Source of the DNA: Primulina eburnea
Taxonomy: Eukaryota; Streptophyta; Magnoliopsida; Lamiales; Gesneriaceae
Reading direction: 5' to 3'
Assembly: GCF_022965805.1 (NCBI RefSeq)
Contig: NC_133104.1
Span: forward strand, 39,600,682-39,664,681
DNA: 64,000 nucleotides
Positions 35,059 to 49,246 of the stretch are shown piece after piece. Every line of letters starts with the position of its first letter. Position 1 is the first letter of the stretch. Under the pieces are notes generated by a model, which was not told the DNA's origin, did not search any database, and worked only from the letters and a program-made list of their open reading frames with translations. The position numbers and the translations under genes were made by a program.

Positions 35059-37062
35059 CTTGCTGTCTATGTAGAGAAAGAAATATTCTTAATAGTTGAT
35101 AATGAAGTTATTCTACAAATGTTTCAAAATTCGAAAACTTGAAAAAATCAGTTGTAAGATAATTATTTTGTGTATGAATACTTGATTAGAAGATTTTTAT
35201 TTTTCAATTATTATTTATAATATATTATGGCATTATGCATACATGAACCAAGATTCTACCTCGTCTATACTCACACATTATCTATAAAATAATGGGTTCA
35301 ATATAGGTACACGGCCTTTCTGTTTATCTATATAACTCTGCCTGTAACATGGTTTTAAAAAATTAGTGTGATTTAGAGTCTTAAGTTTTATTTGTAACAT
35401 AATTTCAAAATTGCTGATTCATAGCTCAATTTAACATAAAAAATCTCTAGTTCGAAACGATATATTTTGTTCGAAGCTTAATTGTACCAATATCATCTTC
35501 GATTTTAAAAAAACGTAACATAATTTTAAAAAATCAGTCACTTGTAGACAGAATTTTAACTTTTTGAAAAATTACATAAAGTGGCACGATTGCTTGCATA
35601 TTCAGCATGTTTTCTTTTCATGAAAAATCATAAAGCAAACATCGGGCTGTGCTTCTTTATAAAGAAGTTAGGTAATATTTCACTATTATCTTTGGTACAT
35701 CGCGCACCTTATTTTCTTATTACAAATGCACTTACCTTATAATAAACTTTTTCGGATTTGCAGTTCACTTTATAAACAAAATTCCCAATGGTCTCGATCG
35801 TTTAATATTGCCATGAAATAATATGCAGCAGGATTCCGTCCACGAATGAGACTGTGAGAGTAATAATAGGACGAGTAACCTTATGAGAAGTTTTCGTGCG
35901 TTAAGCTTCTGCCATTGCGCTGTTTAATTTGGTTGGTTTGGTGAGCCGTAAAAAAATAACGTGAGATCTTAACTGGGTAATAACGTGTCTGCTGAGGACA
36001 TGTCCGACTGTAAGGAAATAGTAAGACTGATATCTAAGATATAAGAAACAATATCAACAGGTAGACACACACCTCCTCGAACTCATGGATCTAACCGCTC
36101 GGCCTATTACCATCTACGTAGATACACATTGTGCTACCACTAATATAAAAAATAAAATTATACATTGACTAACAACCATAATTTTGATCTAATGATAACT
36201 CCTTGATCCTAACGTCCAACTTTACTTTATAAAATTCACAACGTTAGTTTCTGCCTCTAATTAAAAAACACAGAGCAATATAATCTAAAGCTATTTATTT
36301 TTTATTTGATGAAAAATTACAATGATAAAAAAAAAAGAAGAAAAAAAGGAGTTATTTGCAACTGAAATGTTTAGATTTATGTGAATGAATTCCATGACCC
36401 ACCCCTGCTTATGAAATTCTTACCTTAAAAACCGCAATCCATTAAATTTTTGAAGAACATGAACGCAACAAATGCAGTCGGTGGACCATATTTAATTGGA
36501 TTTCGCATCTTCGAATTTAAAATAAAGTTGGATGCATGGCCTTTTGGAGTTAATCGACCTCCATTATTATTTTCCCTTTAAACAATTTCTAACGTATAAT
36601 TAAAAAAAGCAACATATTTTATTTATTAATATACGGGAATAGCGTATTAAAATTCACTAAAAAAGAAAAACGAAATGTAATCAACCACGTCGCAAAATGG
36701 CAATCATGCCAAGGAAATGGGGAAGTGGCCGGCCCTCAAATTAAGAATACATGTTTCTGTAAAATAACTCGTTAATTATTAATTTAAAACAAAACAGAAA
36801 CTTATAAAATTAAACAACGTCCCTGGCACACGATACATATATACATATTAAAATCTTTTTATGTTAAATAATATTTGGTTTAACTTCTAGAAATATATTA
36901 TAATAATTTTTTTTGTTAGAGATGATATAAACATTTGAAAATTAAAAAATATCGATAAAATAAAAAGATGTTGATAAAACGACGAGTGTTTTAGCTTTTA
37001 GGCAAATTTAAAATTACTTCGTTTGTTTAGTATAGAGGACTATCGTATTAAATATAATATGT

Positions 37063-37186
37063 TTCTTTTGAGACAGTCTAACAAATCTTTATTTCTAAGA
37101 TATTTTAAGCATGTCTATAATATTTTTGACGTAAATTTTTTTTTTTTATGAGTGACTCAAACAAAAGAACCGTTTTACAAAATTAT
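37063..37186 (-). repeat. GTGAGACGG MITE family, copy 7 (partial, diverged)
   Basis: A shortened, worn copy: CTTTTGAGACAGTCTAACAA at one side and TGAGTGACTCAAACAAAAGA towards the other. The centre is partly missing. Confidence 0.5.
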
Positions 37187-37800
37187 TTTAATTATTTTTT
37201 TGTATTATATAATAATATAGATGAAAACTGTCACATCTGAAATAAACAGCCCTTTTGGCGCCTTCGAAGTTCCAATGCTCCCCCACTTTATAAAATTGTG
37301 CCCACTTGTTTTCAAATTAATGACCATCAAATAAAATGGTTGATTTAAAAAACCGACTAAAACGTGATGAACGATTTTCTTTATTGGCGATTTTTTTTAT
37401 TGGTTGGTCGAGTTTGTAATAAACAATTTATTTTAATATAATTATAAGTTTATCTTTCAAAAAAACACTACGGTGCGTTTATACAAAAACTAACGATAAA
37501 TTCGATGGATATGTATTTTAGGATGTTTAATATCAACTTCCTATTTAATATAATCGTGACTCAATTTATCTAATACTACAAAATATCAAAAAATTATTAC
37601 ACGGTGTCTTACGATGTTTAGAAATAAATAAAACCAAGTTAAATGAGTAATAAAGTTGGTTATAAATATGAGAATAATAAATGAAAATATATTTACTATT
37701 AGTACACACATTTAGTAACGCAATAAAGATCTATTTTTGTCTTTTTCCACGAAAATTTGCAAATAATTTCATAATATAATTCAACTGTTATTTTGATTTA

Positions 37801-37960
37801 GACAAAAAATTTGTGTGAGATGGTCTCACTGGTCATATTGTGTGAGACAGATATCTTGTTTGATCATCCATAAAAAATATTGTTTTTTATGCTAAAAATA
37901 TTAATTTTTTTATGAATATCGATAAAATTGATGGATCACATAAAGATTCGAGACATTCTC
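37801..37960 (+). repeat. GTGAGACGG MITE family, copy 8, with 9-bp target duplication
   Basis: Starts GACAAAAAATTTGTGTGAGA and ends GAGACATTCTC. The flanks are TTTGATTTA (37792-37800) and TTTAATTTA (37961-37969), matching at eight of nine bases. Confidence 0.8.
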
Positions 37961-38234
37961 TTTAATTTAACCAAACAAAAAAAATATTATTACTGAAGAA
38001 AAGAATAGAGAAGATGCAAAATAGTAACAATACAAGTCCCGCTGTATTCCCTTTTTCCGATAACTAAAAAATAAATAAATTCCAAGTTTCAGTTCATTTC
38101 TTCAGCTGTGTGCAACCAAAGCAAAGCAAATCAAAAGTCTCTTTCATTCAAAACTCTCTGATCACTTTACTGGAAAGTTATTAGGAGAAATTATGTGAAC
38201 TGTAGAAAAGTTGGAAGAAAGAAACCCGGAGGAA

Positions 38235-41200
38235 ATGTCGAGCTCTAGTTTCAGAAATGGCAGCGGCGGGGTATCTAGAGGAGGAGCAATGAAGATTGAC
38301 ATTTACAATCCCAAATATTCCCCTTCTTCTTCCTCGTCATCTTCTTTTAAGTCAAAGGTGCAGCATTCGACTGCTTCTTCCGGTTTTCGGCGCAGCAGCT
38401 CCGGTTCACTTGGTTCAAGCCGAGATGATTCTGCTGGTAAAGTTTAATTGATGTACTTGAGTGAGATATGAGATGGGTGTTGGTTGTTTTTTGTGTAAAA
38501 TTGTGTTTAAGGCTGAGGTAATTCCGTTTTTGGAATATTTTTGTGCGTGTCAGTTCTGGTGCGATGTAAAGATTTGATTTTTATAGGTTTCTTTAGAGAG
38601 AGTGTGTGTGTGTGTGTGTGTGTTTGTCTGTGTATGGTAGGTCATAGTTGGAGAAAATCAAGCGAGAATTTAGTGTTTACTCCATTGTTATTTGCAAAAT
38701 TAATTTGAGAGGACTGTGTTTTTCTCGGATGCATCTCAGCTTTCTGCAAGAAAGTTTTTGATGTTCCCTTGATAATTTCCTTTAGTAGACTTTGGTGCCT
38801 GTTGCATCGATTGTTAGCGTATTAATTTCTTTGAGAGGTTTCTATAGTTCAGCTGTGGCAGAGTTATCTGCTAAGAAGGGGAAGGTATTTTTGGAACCGG
38901 TAAAGGATATATTTGTCTCATTCGGAAACTAAGAGTTTTAACTGTAGTATGCAAATCCCTCGTTCTTTTCATATTTGGGCTTTCCTTCCTGTTCTGGTGT
39001 ATTTTGTTTGCACAAATTGCATTTATCAGTTATATTTCAATCACTAATTTATCGTCTGCTTTGCTGCATTTCATTCCGCTGTTCTTTCATTGATGTAAGC
39101 TGATTTGGCACTAGATATCACACCCATATTTATGTGTTTTTCATGGTAATAAAACTACTGAAAATTGTTTTAAGGCATTTTCCATTCAAAATAGTGAAAT
39201 TATATCATTGTGAAAGTTGTATAGAAATGGGAATAACTATTACCCCTATGATACACCACTTCAAATAATAATATGAGTGATTTCACCATGAATAGTAGGA
39301 ATATTGTGATTTCTATTGTCTAGCCCTTCTTCTATTTACCAATCCTTATGACATGATATTACCTGTAATTTGTAAATTGTTGTTTACTTATAGCGTCTCA
39401 AATATTGAAATCTTTGAAGTAGTTTCCGGGAGGGTTCGAGTTGCTGTTAGATTAAGGCCTCGAAATGCTGAAGAGATGGTGGAAGATGCTGATTTTGCCG
39501 ATTGTGTGGAATTGCAACCAGAGGTAGAGCCTGCCTGCCATTGTATCCAGATATTCCATTTTGCTATAAACAGAAGATCATTTCTGAGATTCAAATTGGA
39601 TATTTTCACGTCAGCCACAGATTTGATTTTTCTTTCTCCTTTTCAGCTTAAGAGGTTGAAGCTTCGGAAAAACAATTGGGATTCTGATACTTTTGAATTT
39701 GATGATGTATTAACCGAGTTTGCATCTCAAAAACGTGTATATGAAGTTGTAGCGAAGCCTGTTGTGGAGGTAATTACAAACTTGACTTTTATGCTGATTC
39801 TCAATATTTTTCCAGTTTAAATTTTCACATGAAGAAGTTCATGCTGTCACCTTTGGCCTCACTGATGATCCTGAGTCCTAAACTGTAAATATCTAAGACT
39901 TCATTTCACTCAGTGTTCCTGCTCAGAGTTGTGCTTGGTTAATATTGTGTTGTTATCATATGGACTTTTGAATTTTCTTAGTGTTGGTCAGTTTCCTATG
40001 TTGTCTACCCCCCACGTGCCTCTGAACTTTCCAGTTCATTACATTAGTTATATAAGCACCGATGTTTATTGTTTTCTGCAGAGTGTTTTGGATGGTTACA
40101 ATGGAACAGTTATGGCATATGGACAGACTGGTACAGGGAAAACTTACACTCTTGGAAGACTAGGACAAGAAGACACCGCTGATCGTGGAATAATGTTGCG
40201 GGCAATGGAGGACATATTGGTAGAAGCATCACCAGAGAATGATTTGGTTTCTGTCTCTTATTTGCAGGTTGTTACTGATGAAGAATGCTATTTCCCTTTT
40301 AAACTGAAAACCCCGCGTTTCTTTCTTTTTTTAACACTGGCTGTCTGACTTGAGCAGTTTAAGGTTTTCTTGTTGGCTTTTCTACTTGCGCAACATTGAT
40401 TTTCTTCCTAAATTTATGCAGCTTTATATGGAAACGATACAGGACCTCCTTAATCCAAGTAATGGTAATATATCTATTGTGGAAGATCCAAAAAATGGAG
40501 ATGTTTCTGTACCTGGTGCGACACTGGTAGAAATTAGGGATCCCAAGAGTTTCATGGAATTACTGCAATTAGGGGAAGCCCATCGTTATGCTGCGAATAC
40601 AAAATTAAATACAGAATCATCGCGTAGCCATGCCATTTTAATGGTGACATTATGCATTTCTACATTATCCTTTGTTATCAGTACCTTCTCTTTTTCTAAT
40701 TTAAACTTTTGTCTTGAATTTTTTCCTTTTGCAGGTACATGTAAAGAGGTCAGTTAAGGGAAGAAATTCTTCTCTTTCAAGTGAAAATGGCAGCATTACT
40801 CTGACGGGTAAAACGCTGAAGCCTCCCATTGTACGAAAGAGCAAACTAGTTATTGTGGACCTTGCTGGTTCAGAGCGCATTGACAAATCAGGTTATGTAT
40901 GACATTGTGGGGAATATGGATATTTTCTAGTGCAGAATATCAGCAGCCAATATTTGATTGCTTATTTTATTTCACCGATTTTGGATCCATCATGAACATT
41001 CAATCATAAGTTCTTGGATGAATCTTTCTGTTTGTTTTTCTTCTACCATTTCTTTCCAAGAATCCTTGTCTGGTTGTCTTTATGTTCTTGTGCCGATTCT
41101 TTTCCAGTTTATTTTCTAAAGCCATCATCTAGCAAAACAGTTAATTAATTATATGGCAATGTTGGGTGTTGTTAGTAGACACCCATGAAGTTTGAAATAT

Positions 41201-44200
41201 TACAGCATGCCCTGGTCAATCTTAGGACTCACTGTTCAAAGAGGGCTGGTGTAATTTTTCAAACCTCCAGGGGTTTGAATTTATTTAAACCAAATCTCTG
41301 GGTGTCAAAATTTAGTTAACCTTGGAAAAGGCCGCTACTATCAACATAGAAGTTTTTAAGTGCTCTTTTTTTCCTGTATTAGAGGAAGGGATCGCACAGG
41401 ACATTCTCACTGGTCATTTGTTGTGCTTAGCAGGAAATCAAGTGTTAAAGCAATGGATTTGGCATGTCCAGGATTTAATTTCAACTTTAACTTTTCTTCC
41501 TTCTGCTGAAAATGAGCTGTTTCCATGTTGCAGGCAGTGAGGGTCATACATTGGAAGAAGCAAAATCTATCAATCTCTCTTTGAGCGCATTAGGGAAGTG
41601 CATTAATGCATTGGCAGAGAACAGTGCACATGTTCCTGTTCGTGACTCCAAGCTCACAAGGTTGCTCCGAGATTCTTTTGGAGGTGATTATTTACTGAAA
41701 TTAAGGTTTTTATGAATAATGTGGCTCAAAACAAAATATAGCAACATAAAACTTTGGTGAAAGAAAACAGCGGCCGAAAGACTTGATAGACAATTTCCTC
41801 TCTCATCTCTCATTCACTCTTTGTTATTTTATATTTATAATGTCCTGGAAAACCTGGATATTTAAGTCATGTTCATTGGAGAATCATGATGAATTTAATG
41901 AAACACTGTGTTCGAATTTCGAAGAATATTTTCTCCTGGCCTGCTATACTCGCTTTTTTTGTTTCCTTTTCCCCCCACAATATGTATTTTTTTGTTTATT
42001 GAGGTTCTTACATTAGAATATGTGTGTTTCGGCTTCGAGTAATCTTTTATTGCAAAAGGAATGTCCAATTATATTTCTTAGTTTCTATTACTCATAGCCG
42101 TTGTTGGATCACTCCTCCCTTCTTGAACTTTATTGTACTTTTGTTGGTCTGGATTGTTGGATGTGTGATTACAGCATCTCACCAGCACAATCATTCTCCA
42201 AAAAACGTGATCCAGGATCTTTAGATTCAATGCTAGAATACTAGGACACTGAGTAGGATGAATTCCAATTATGTGATGTTGCATGAGAAATGGTGATCAA
42301 ATGATTTGTGGAATTTTATGTCGGTGGTTGTTGACTGGAAACTTCCCACATTTTATGATCTCTTCTTCTGCATGGGTGTCTACCTTTACAACTCTCATTT
42401 AGACACAATGAAGACAGAATTAAACAAAGGAAATGGTTTAAAATTCCTCGTCATTAATTTTTTTTAACTTAATGTTCAATCTACAGGCACTGCTAGAACC
42501 TCATTGATTATTACTGTTGGGCCATCGCCACGACATCGAGGAGAGACATCCAGCACCATAATGTTCGGACAAAGGGTAATTCCTCATAACAAATGTGCAT
42601 CTAGCCTTATCATGTTATTTAACTGTGGTTTCCAAAGTTCATTGTACAAATTTGTGGTCGTTTGAATGATTTCCTATTGTGAATATTTTTAAGAATGAAG
42701 TATGTAATTTTGGTTATATGATATTTAAGTATGGCATCTTGTATAACATGTTAAAATAGGACAGATTATTAATGACATTAAGTTTCTATGACTTATTTCA
42801 GGCTATGAAGGTAGAGAACATGTTGAAAATTAAGGAAGAATTTGATTACAAAAGTTTGTCGAGGAAGCTTGATATACAGTTGGACAAGCTAATTACCGAG
42901 CATGAAAGACAACAAAAAGTGTTTCAAGATGAGATTGGAAGGATAGCTTCTGAAGCACAAAAACGTGTTGCTGAGGTGGAACAGAACTATGCTGATGCAC
43001 TAGAGGTATGTGAATGCACTCAAGGGGTATGATTCTTGGTGCGAATATCCGTCAATTTTCATGCTCATCTTGATTTCATCTGGTATAGGATCGTGTAACA
43101 CATATGATGTCTTCACTCTGAGGATACCATAGAGGAAACTTAGGAACAGAGAACTCAAGAATAATATCGTCATTTTTCTATTTGAGAAACGTCTACATCA
43201 TTTCAGCAATAAATAATTTACTATTGAACCATTCCTACCTATATCATTTCTACAAACCAAAAATAAGAAGCTATAAAATTTAATTCGACATAGTCTCTAT
43301 TTGTTTTTAAAGTAGTTGCGAGGCCAGTGTTATCTATTCTATCAACTACATTTTCTTAGTTCTAAGGCCTGGGGAGTAAAATTCATTCACAATTTCTTTC
43401 AATCCTGTTGTTTCAGCCATGATAAAACTCATGTAGTTGAATATATTGAACTCTTATTTCCTAAAATTCCCGAAAAAGACGCTGTTCAAAGTTTTAGACC
43501 ACAGTCACATTCTAAGATGCATATATCTACACGTGGAATGGAGAATGTGGGCGAAGTCGTGACCTGATGCGGCTGACTAAAATATATGGGTTTCTAAGAC
43601 TGTGGAAATTAGCATCTGTGTGCTTTTATGCACACTCTTCTCGTTGTTCGGTTGTTTGTAAACTCGTTGGTGGATTGGCTACGACCTCAAGTTATTCTTT
43701 CTCCATTAATTGGAGATTTGAAAAGGATTTGCAGTTATTTTAAACCTTAGTTTAAGCTGAACTATGATGTGCCGTAACTAGGAAATTTCATGAGTTTTGA
43801 TTTGACCAGCAAGACGAAGGCTTGATCATCTATGTCCATCTAATGGGTTTACCTGCTTCATCTGTTTGCATCTTATCTTTTTAGCTGGAGAAACTCAAGT
43901 ATGAAAAGGACTATATGGAGTCAGTAAAGAAGCTTGAGGAACAATGGGCGATCAAACAAGAAAAGCATGGACATCAAAAAGTCAAAGTTGGCCCATCTGA
44001 TAATGGCATCCATCAGAGGTCAAATGCGGAGGTATCTCATTTATTATTTGTCTGTGCGTGGTCTTAGGAGCCTTCAGTGGTAAAGTTAACAATATCTTAT
44101 TATTATGAGATTTGGGTAAATAACTCCTCGTTACTTTTGCAAGTAATTTGGAAGGGTAAAGCTGTAAATGAAGTATAATTTCATTGCGTGCACCAGTTGA

Positions 44201-47200
44201 AACGCCTAAATATCTTGGTCATTTGCTTACTGTCAACTATCTTTGAGGTCCCTTGCAATTTTAACTTGTTCGTGGGAAGACTGGAGGAATCAATTATCAA
44301 GTGAAATGCAAGAGTTAATCTTTGTTTTAGACAACAAAAGTTAAACGTTATTGTGGTAATGATAAGGCATTGCTCTTCGTTAAACTTAAAGTTTTGAAAT
44401 TAGAAATCTGTTGGCAATTTTTTTAATCAAAATTAAACTTTTTGACTACTCTAATTTTTGTCATATGTTTTTCTGTATCTTTTTATTTGTTATTTGGGTT
44501 TCTGAGACACTTATGATTGTTTTTCCAATGCTTCTATGATACTTCTATGTTACTTATTTCAGCAGTTTGATCTAGTTTAAAAAAAATCTATGAACTTCCT
44601 TGTTTTGTTGATGTAAAGCATTACTATGTTTGATTTACGTTCTATAACAAAAACATATATAATCTATTCTATATTATAATAGTTGAGAGGGTTAGAAAAA
44701 CTGTATGAGAATGACACCGAAATTTCTTTCTTTTTTACCCATCTCTTCAACACCAAAATACCTTTCTTTTTTCTACCCTAATATTATTACATTTTTTTAT
44801 TGAAATTAAATTTAATAGAAAAATAGATTTTTTGTCATACATAATAATATGTACGAACACTCTAATTATAATATTCATATCAAATTACAAATGTCTAATA
44901 CTCATTCTATAAATTGATTAAACAATATTCCAAATATCTAATATTATGTTACACGCAACGCGTGTGCCTCAGTCGCTAATATTTGTTATAAATGAGATTA
45001 TGCAAATGATAGTCATGTGGTCTCAACATATCATCCACCTTGACATAGAAGTCAATATATTTCTTTACTGAACAATCAATGAAAACCAAAGTCACGTGTT
45101 CGAATATTGTCAATCTAATTATTTCATTATTGATTTGAAAGTTTAGAGTTTTTTCGTCTTTTCTCGTTTCTTTGAGCTCTAAATATTTTTTATTGTTCGG
45201 GAAGTTGGTTATAAATTTTCCAAGTTCTTGGTACTGGCATTAAAAGTAATTCTAATCAATTTTATATTCTTGCAGTCTCCTATGCTGTCTGCTTCTGGAG
45301 AAGTGGCAGAGATTACAAAGAAGTTTCAAAATGAAACTCTTTCACGGAAAGCTGCAGAAGCGGAAAATGATAGATTGAAAAGTGAATTGACTCATTGGAA
45401 AAAAACCGAGGTGTGGATTGAGTGTGCGATTGACTATTCTTCTCTGTATTATTTCAACTTAATCCCTATAGTTGTGGCTTACCACCTGATAAATATCAAC
45501 CGGCTCTCCAGGCTACTGGGAATGCTGAACTTGTGAAGCTTCGTAAGATGCTGGAAGATCAAGCATGCCAAAAAGCAAAGCTTGAAGACGAACTCTCACT
45601 TCTGCAAAGGCAATTACTGCAAATAAGTTCTAATGCTGATGAGGTATGCCTTTACAAGGACCACTTACTTGATCAGTGAACTGTGTTTCCAAATTAACTG
45701 CACATGAGCCTAGCAGTGCCCTTCTGTCCGACAGATCTTTAGGGTGCCTTTCTTCCCAGTTTTCCTCCAGTTACAAGTTCCTCGTTTTTTTTGCCGTTCT
45801 TTCGATTACTTCATTGTTCATTTTCCAGATTTCAACTTTGATGGGCGCAGGTAGTCATTTTTTCGTATTTTTGAAACATTGTGTGAGAATGATTTGGCTG
45901 CCAACTCCTAAACTTCGGGGTCTTGCCATCTTTCTGAAATCTGAATCAGTACTAATAGACTTAGTGTTGCTTATTGACTGCACTTGCGAGCTTAGTACTC
46001 TTCATTGAAAACATTACAGTCATGCCAGTCTTCTAGATGATAATACCGAAATGGCAATGTCTCTGCCCCTCCGCTTAATCTTTTGTTCTTTACCGAATAT
46101 CATTCTGCAAAATATTGTCCACAACTTTACTTTGACATTGTTGCATCTCCATCTGCTGTTTTTATTCTTTCTGTTGAAAGATTCAAAACAACCGTTTTTG
46201 CAATTGTTCTAATAGATGGAACTGATAGTAGAGAAATATGTAAACTAATTGCGGTTATCTTTAATTAGATGTAAGCTAGGGAGATTGGGTTGGTCAGCCA
46301 TCGCTGAAAATAAGAATGCTTATGTTGGCTGGAAGTGAATTACCTTATATCTTTAGCGAATTTTCTTGGTCCCTGGACTTGTTTATCTGAGCTTCAACAT
46401 TCTATAAATTTCAAGTTCAAGTCAATGTTACTTTCAGTTATTAATATTTGGGTGAGATTGACTTGGCTTTGGCACTGAGTGCAATCTATTTGCGTGGTTT
46501 AAGCTACATTAGGCAGGAAATTGTTGCAATTGAATAAGAAATAACACCTTCTGCATATCAGGAATTTAACGTGCTGAACTAACATGTTTATGGTTGTCAT
46601 TTGCATGAAGATTATCGACTTTTTTAATTTCTTTGGCTGCACAGACAAGAAAAAACCTAGATAGAGGTTTGAATGGACGAGTACCTAGTTCCCTGGATTC
46701 TCTCGTCCCTCAGATAAAAAGTGAACAGCTAAGAGACACTGGAGATGGAGAGAGAGCTTCAATGGCGAAACTTTTTGAACAAGGTGGACCATTTTTCATG
46801 TTTGACTTTTTCTCAAAAATGTGTGCTTTATCCTCATCAATGTTTTCTCCTGCTGAAATCTTCTGCATTGCAACAGTCGGCCTTCACAAGATATTGTCAT
46901 TACTTGAAGCAGACGATGCTGATGTTCGCATTCATGCTGTGAAAGTAGTAGCTAATCTTGCAGCAGAAGGTAATGATAGTGATGAATGCCCTTTCTTCTA
47001 TCGTTCTTTGTTTTCTACTTTGTTCGTCTTCTAACATTCAAGTCTTGATCCAAACTTTTTGGATGACCATATGTTTTATAAGTTTTTGGATGAATGGATT
47101 GAGATGGTATTGCCGGGTGAATTGTAAAATCCTTGGGACTCCTTTGATTGTTATTTTTTTCACTTGGTCAGGTTTTTTGTGACTAACATACTGAAATAGT

Positions 47201-48893
47201 TAGTTATATTATGTTTACAATAACAAGTATCTTCCTCTGCCTTTTCCACTTAATTAACTCTCGATTTGTCTTGGAATGTAACTCACTGATTCATGAGGGT
47301 TTAGATACTCGTTCTCTGGTGTCAAACCAGTGTTGTTAGACTCCATTTCATTGTCATTCCAAAAAAGGAAGTGATGCAAAGATACCCTGAGTTGTGAAGG
47401 GAGGTGGTCCCGTAACAATTTGATTTGTGAATGCATGTTTTCCTGTCTAAACAATCACTGACAGATTATCGACCAAGTTATAAACAACAAATGAAGGAAC
47501 TTACTCTTGCCGCACTGTTCACTAAATTCATTTCATATTTGATCACCTGTGTTGTCCACCTTGATCTTCTTGTAATGTGTCACACTTATTATCACATTAC
47601 TGCTGACCATTTATTATCATTTTCCTTTGATCCTCGCTTCTGCAGAATCAAATCAAGAAAGGATTGTTGAGGCTGGTGGACTTACGTCCTTGCTCACAAT
47701 CCTGAAAAGCTCCAATGACGAGACCGTTCACCGGGTTGCAGCTGGGGCAATCGCAAATCTCGCAATGAATGGTAATTCTCATTACCTACACTGGACTAAC
47801 TCACATATAAGATTATTCTATTTTATCACCGGCTTATAAGTTTGATTCATGGTAAATGGCAGAACTTAACCAGGAGCTCATCATGTCCCGAGGGGGCATC
47901 AGCTTGTTGTCTTTGACAGCGACTCGTGCAGAGGATCCTCAGACTCTCCGTATGATTGCTGGAGCCATTGCTAATCTCTGTGGGAATGGTAATCAACCTT
48001 GCCCATATTTGCACTGACATTAAAAGCCAATGTTTCTAATTAGAATTTCTTTATCGGGTTATATTGTTTGCTTTTAACAATAACTCATTTTACATTTTCA
48101 GACAAGTTACAAGCGGAGCTAAGAGCTGAAGGTGGTATTAAGGCTCTTCTGGGGATGGTCAGATGCAGGCATCCAGATGTTCTTGCTCAAGTTGCTCGAG
48201 GAATTGCAAATTTTGCGAAATGCGAGTCTAGAGCATCCAGTCAAGGTGAAGTTTTTAGGCTCCTGGAGAACACTCCCACCCGATGAAATATAAATTCTTT
48301 TCTGCAATTATAAACCATACGAATACGGATATATTTAGTGCTCTCTTAATCTCTTTTATACCCTGTTCTGATTCATCGCTGGTGGTTTTCCAATTCTCAT
48401 TCAAGTTTGGATGACATATTCTCTTCTGAGAGTTTGATTTGGAATTCGAAATCTATGCTAAGTTTTGTCAAATTTGCCACCTGAAGTCTGTAAATAACTC
48501 AGCATCGACAATTGGTTGTTGCAGGTACTAAGAATAGGAAGTCTATTCTAATCGAAGATGGAGCCCTTCCCTGGATTGTGCTGAATGCTAACAATGAAGC
48601 TTCTCCAATCAGACGCCACGTTGAGCTAGCACTTTGCCATCTAGCACAGCACGGTACACCATTTTCATTTTACATCCTAAAGAAAGGTTTGTAGTATTTA
48701 GATTCAGTTCCTTAATTGTTTCATTCCAGAGGTCAACGCGAAGGAAATGATAGGTGGAGGAGCCCTGTGGGAGCTTGTTCGTATTTCCCGAGATTGTTCA
48801 CGAGAGGATATTAGGACTCTCGCCCTCAAGACCCTAAAGTCCAGCCCCAGTTTCGTGGCAGAGTTGAACCGACTGAGGATTGATCATGGATGA
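38235..48893 (+). CDS. ARK: Armadillo-repeat kinesin (ARK family)
   Basis: Nineteen exons: 38235-38436, 39423-39523, 39647-39769, 40082-40267, 40422-40643, 40735-40891, 41534-41683, 42487-42575, 42802-43005, 43885-44031, 45276-45410, 45512-45643, 46645-46783, 46877-46969, 47646-47771, 47863-47988, 48102-48245, 48525-48653, 48730-48893. They encode 922 aa. A Ser-rich head is followed by a kinesin motor (about 70-420) with P-loop GQTGTGKT (156-163), switch I SSRSH (about 270-274) and switch II DLAGSER (320-326). The neck and coiled coil follow (about 425-660), then armadillo repeats (about 665-900; [30 protein letters not shown]). It is an N-terminal-motor microtubule motor. Arabidopsis ARK1/MRH2, ARK2 and ARK3 act on microtubules in root hairs, root growth and division; which orthologue this is was not decided. 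Intron 10 holds a Helitron. Confidence 0.95.
38596..38624. repeat. (GT)n microsatellite in ARK intron 1
   Basis: A GA-GT run of about 29 bp, mainly GTGTGTGTGT, inside the first intron of the kinesin gene. Confidence 0.9.
44663..44979 (+). mobile_element. Non-autonomous Helitron in ARK intron 10
   Basis: The 5' end is TCTATTCTATATTATAATAG, preceded by A. The 3' end has a perfect 6-bp hairpin ACACGC-AAC-GCGTGT (44951-44965), then 14 bases to CTAA, followed by T. The TC start, hairpin plus CTRR end, insertion between A and T, and absence of a target duplication are the textbook Helitron features. It is 317 bp with no coding capacity. Confidence 0.75.
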
Positions 48894-49246
48894 AGTAGTG
48901 CAGGATGGAATTGGGCATGTTTCGATATGAAAACCGTCATGAGAAAAAAGATCATTAAGTAGGTGAGCAGGGTTCAAGATTTATGTTAAATGTAGCTTAT
49001 ACCTTTCATTTATTTCTCATCCTGTGGCCTTATAGACTTATTGTAAGCTGTAAATAGTCGGTTCTTAATCTGAAATTTGTATCTTTCTAAAATTTATGTA
49101 TTGGCAATCTGCCATTGCGTGGGATGAGCTTGAAAGTATTTGTATTTATTAAACAACTGTTTTTTTTTATAGATGTTATATAAAAGTTATTGATTGGATC
49201 TAAATTAGTGGGATTCTCTGTCTTTTCGAAAACATGAAAAAGTTAA

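Larger units (their letters stand above)
35067..38234. other. Intergenic DNA and ARK kinesin promoter region
   Basis: AT-rich DNA with MITE copies 7 and 8. The last 200-250 bp before 38235 should hold the kinesin promoter and 5' UTR. TTG at 38211 is in frame with the start but is not a normal plant initiation codon, so ATG 38235 was chosen. Confidence 0.6.

Noticed and set aside
43316..43567. 83-codon frame inside ARK intron 9
   Set aside because: The flanking exons 9 and 10 join in frame without it and it matches no part of the ARK protein.
44995..45120. SINE-like boxes in ARK intron 10 (GTCATGTGGTCTCAACAT and GTCACGTGTTCGAATAT)
   Set aside because: The boxes are widely spaced, and no tail or target duplication was found.
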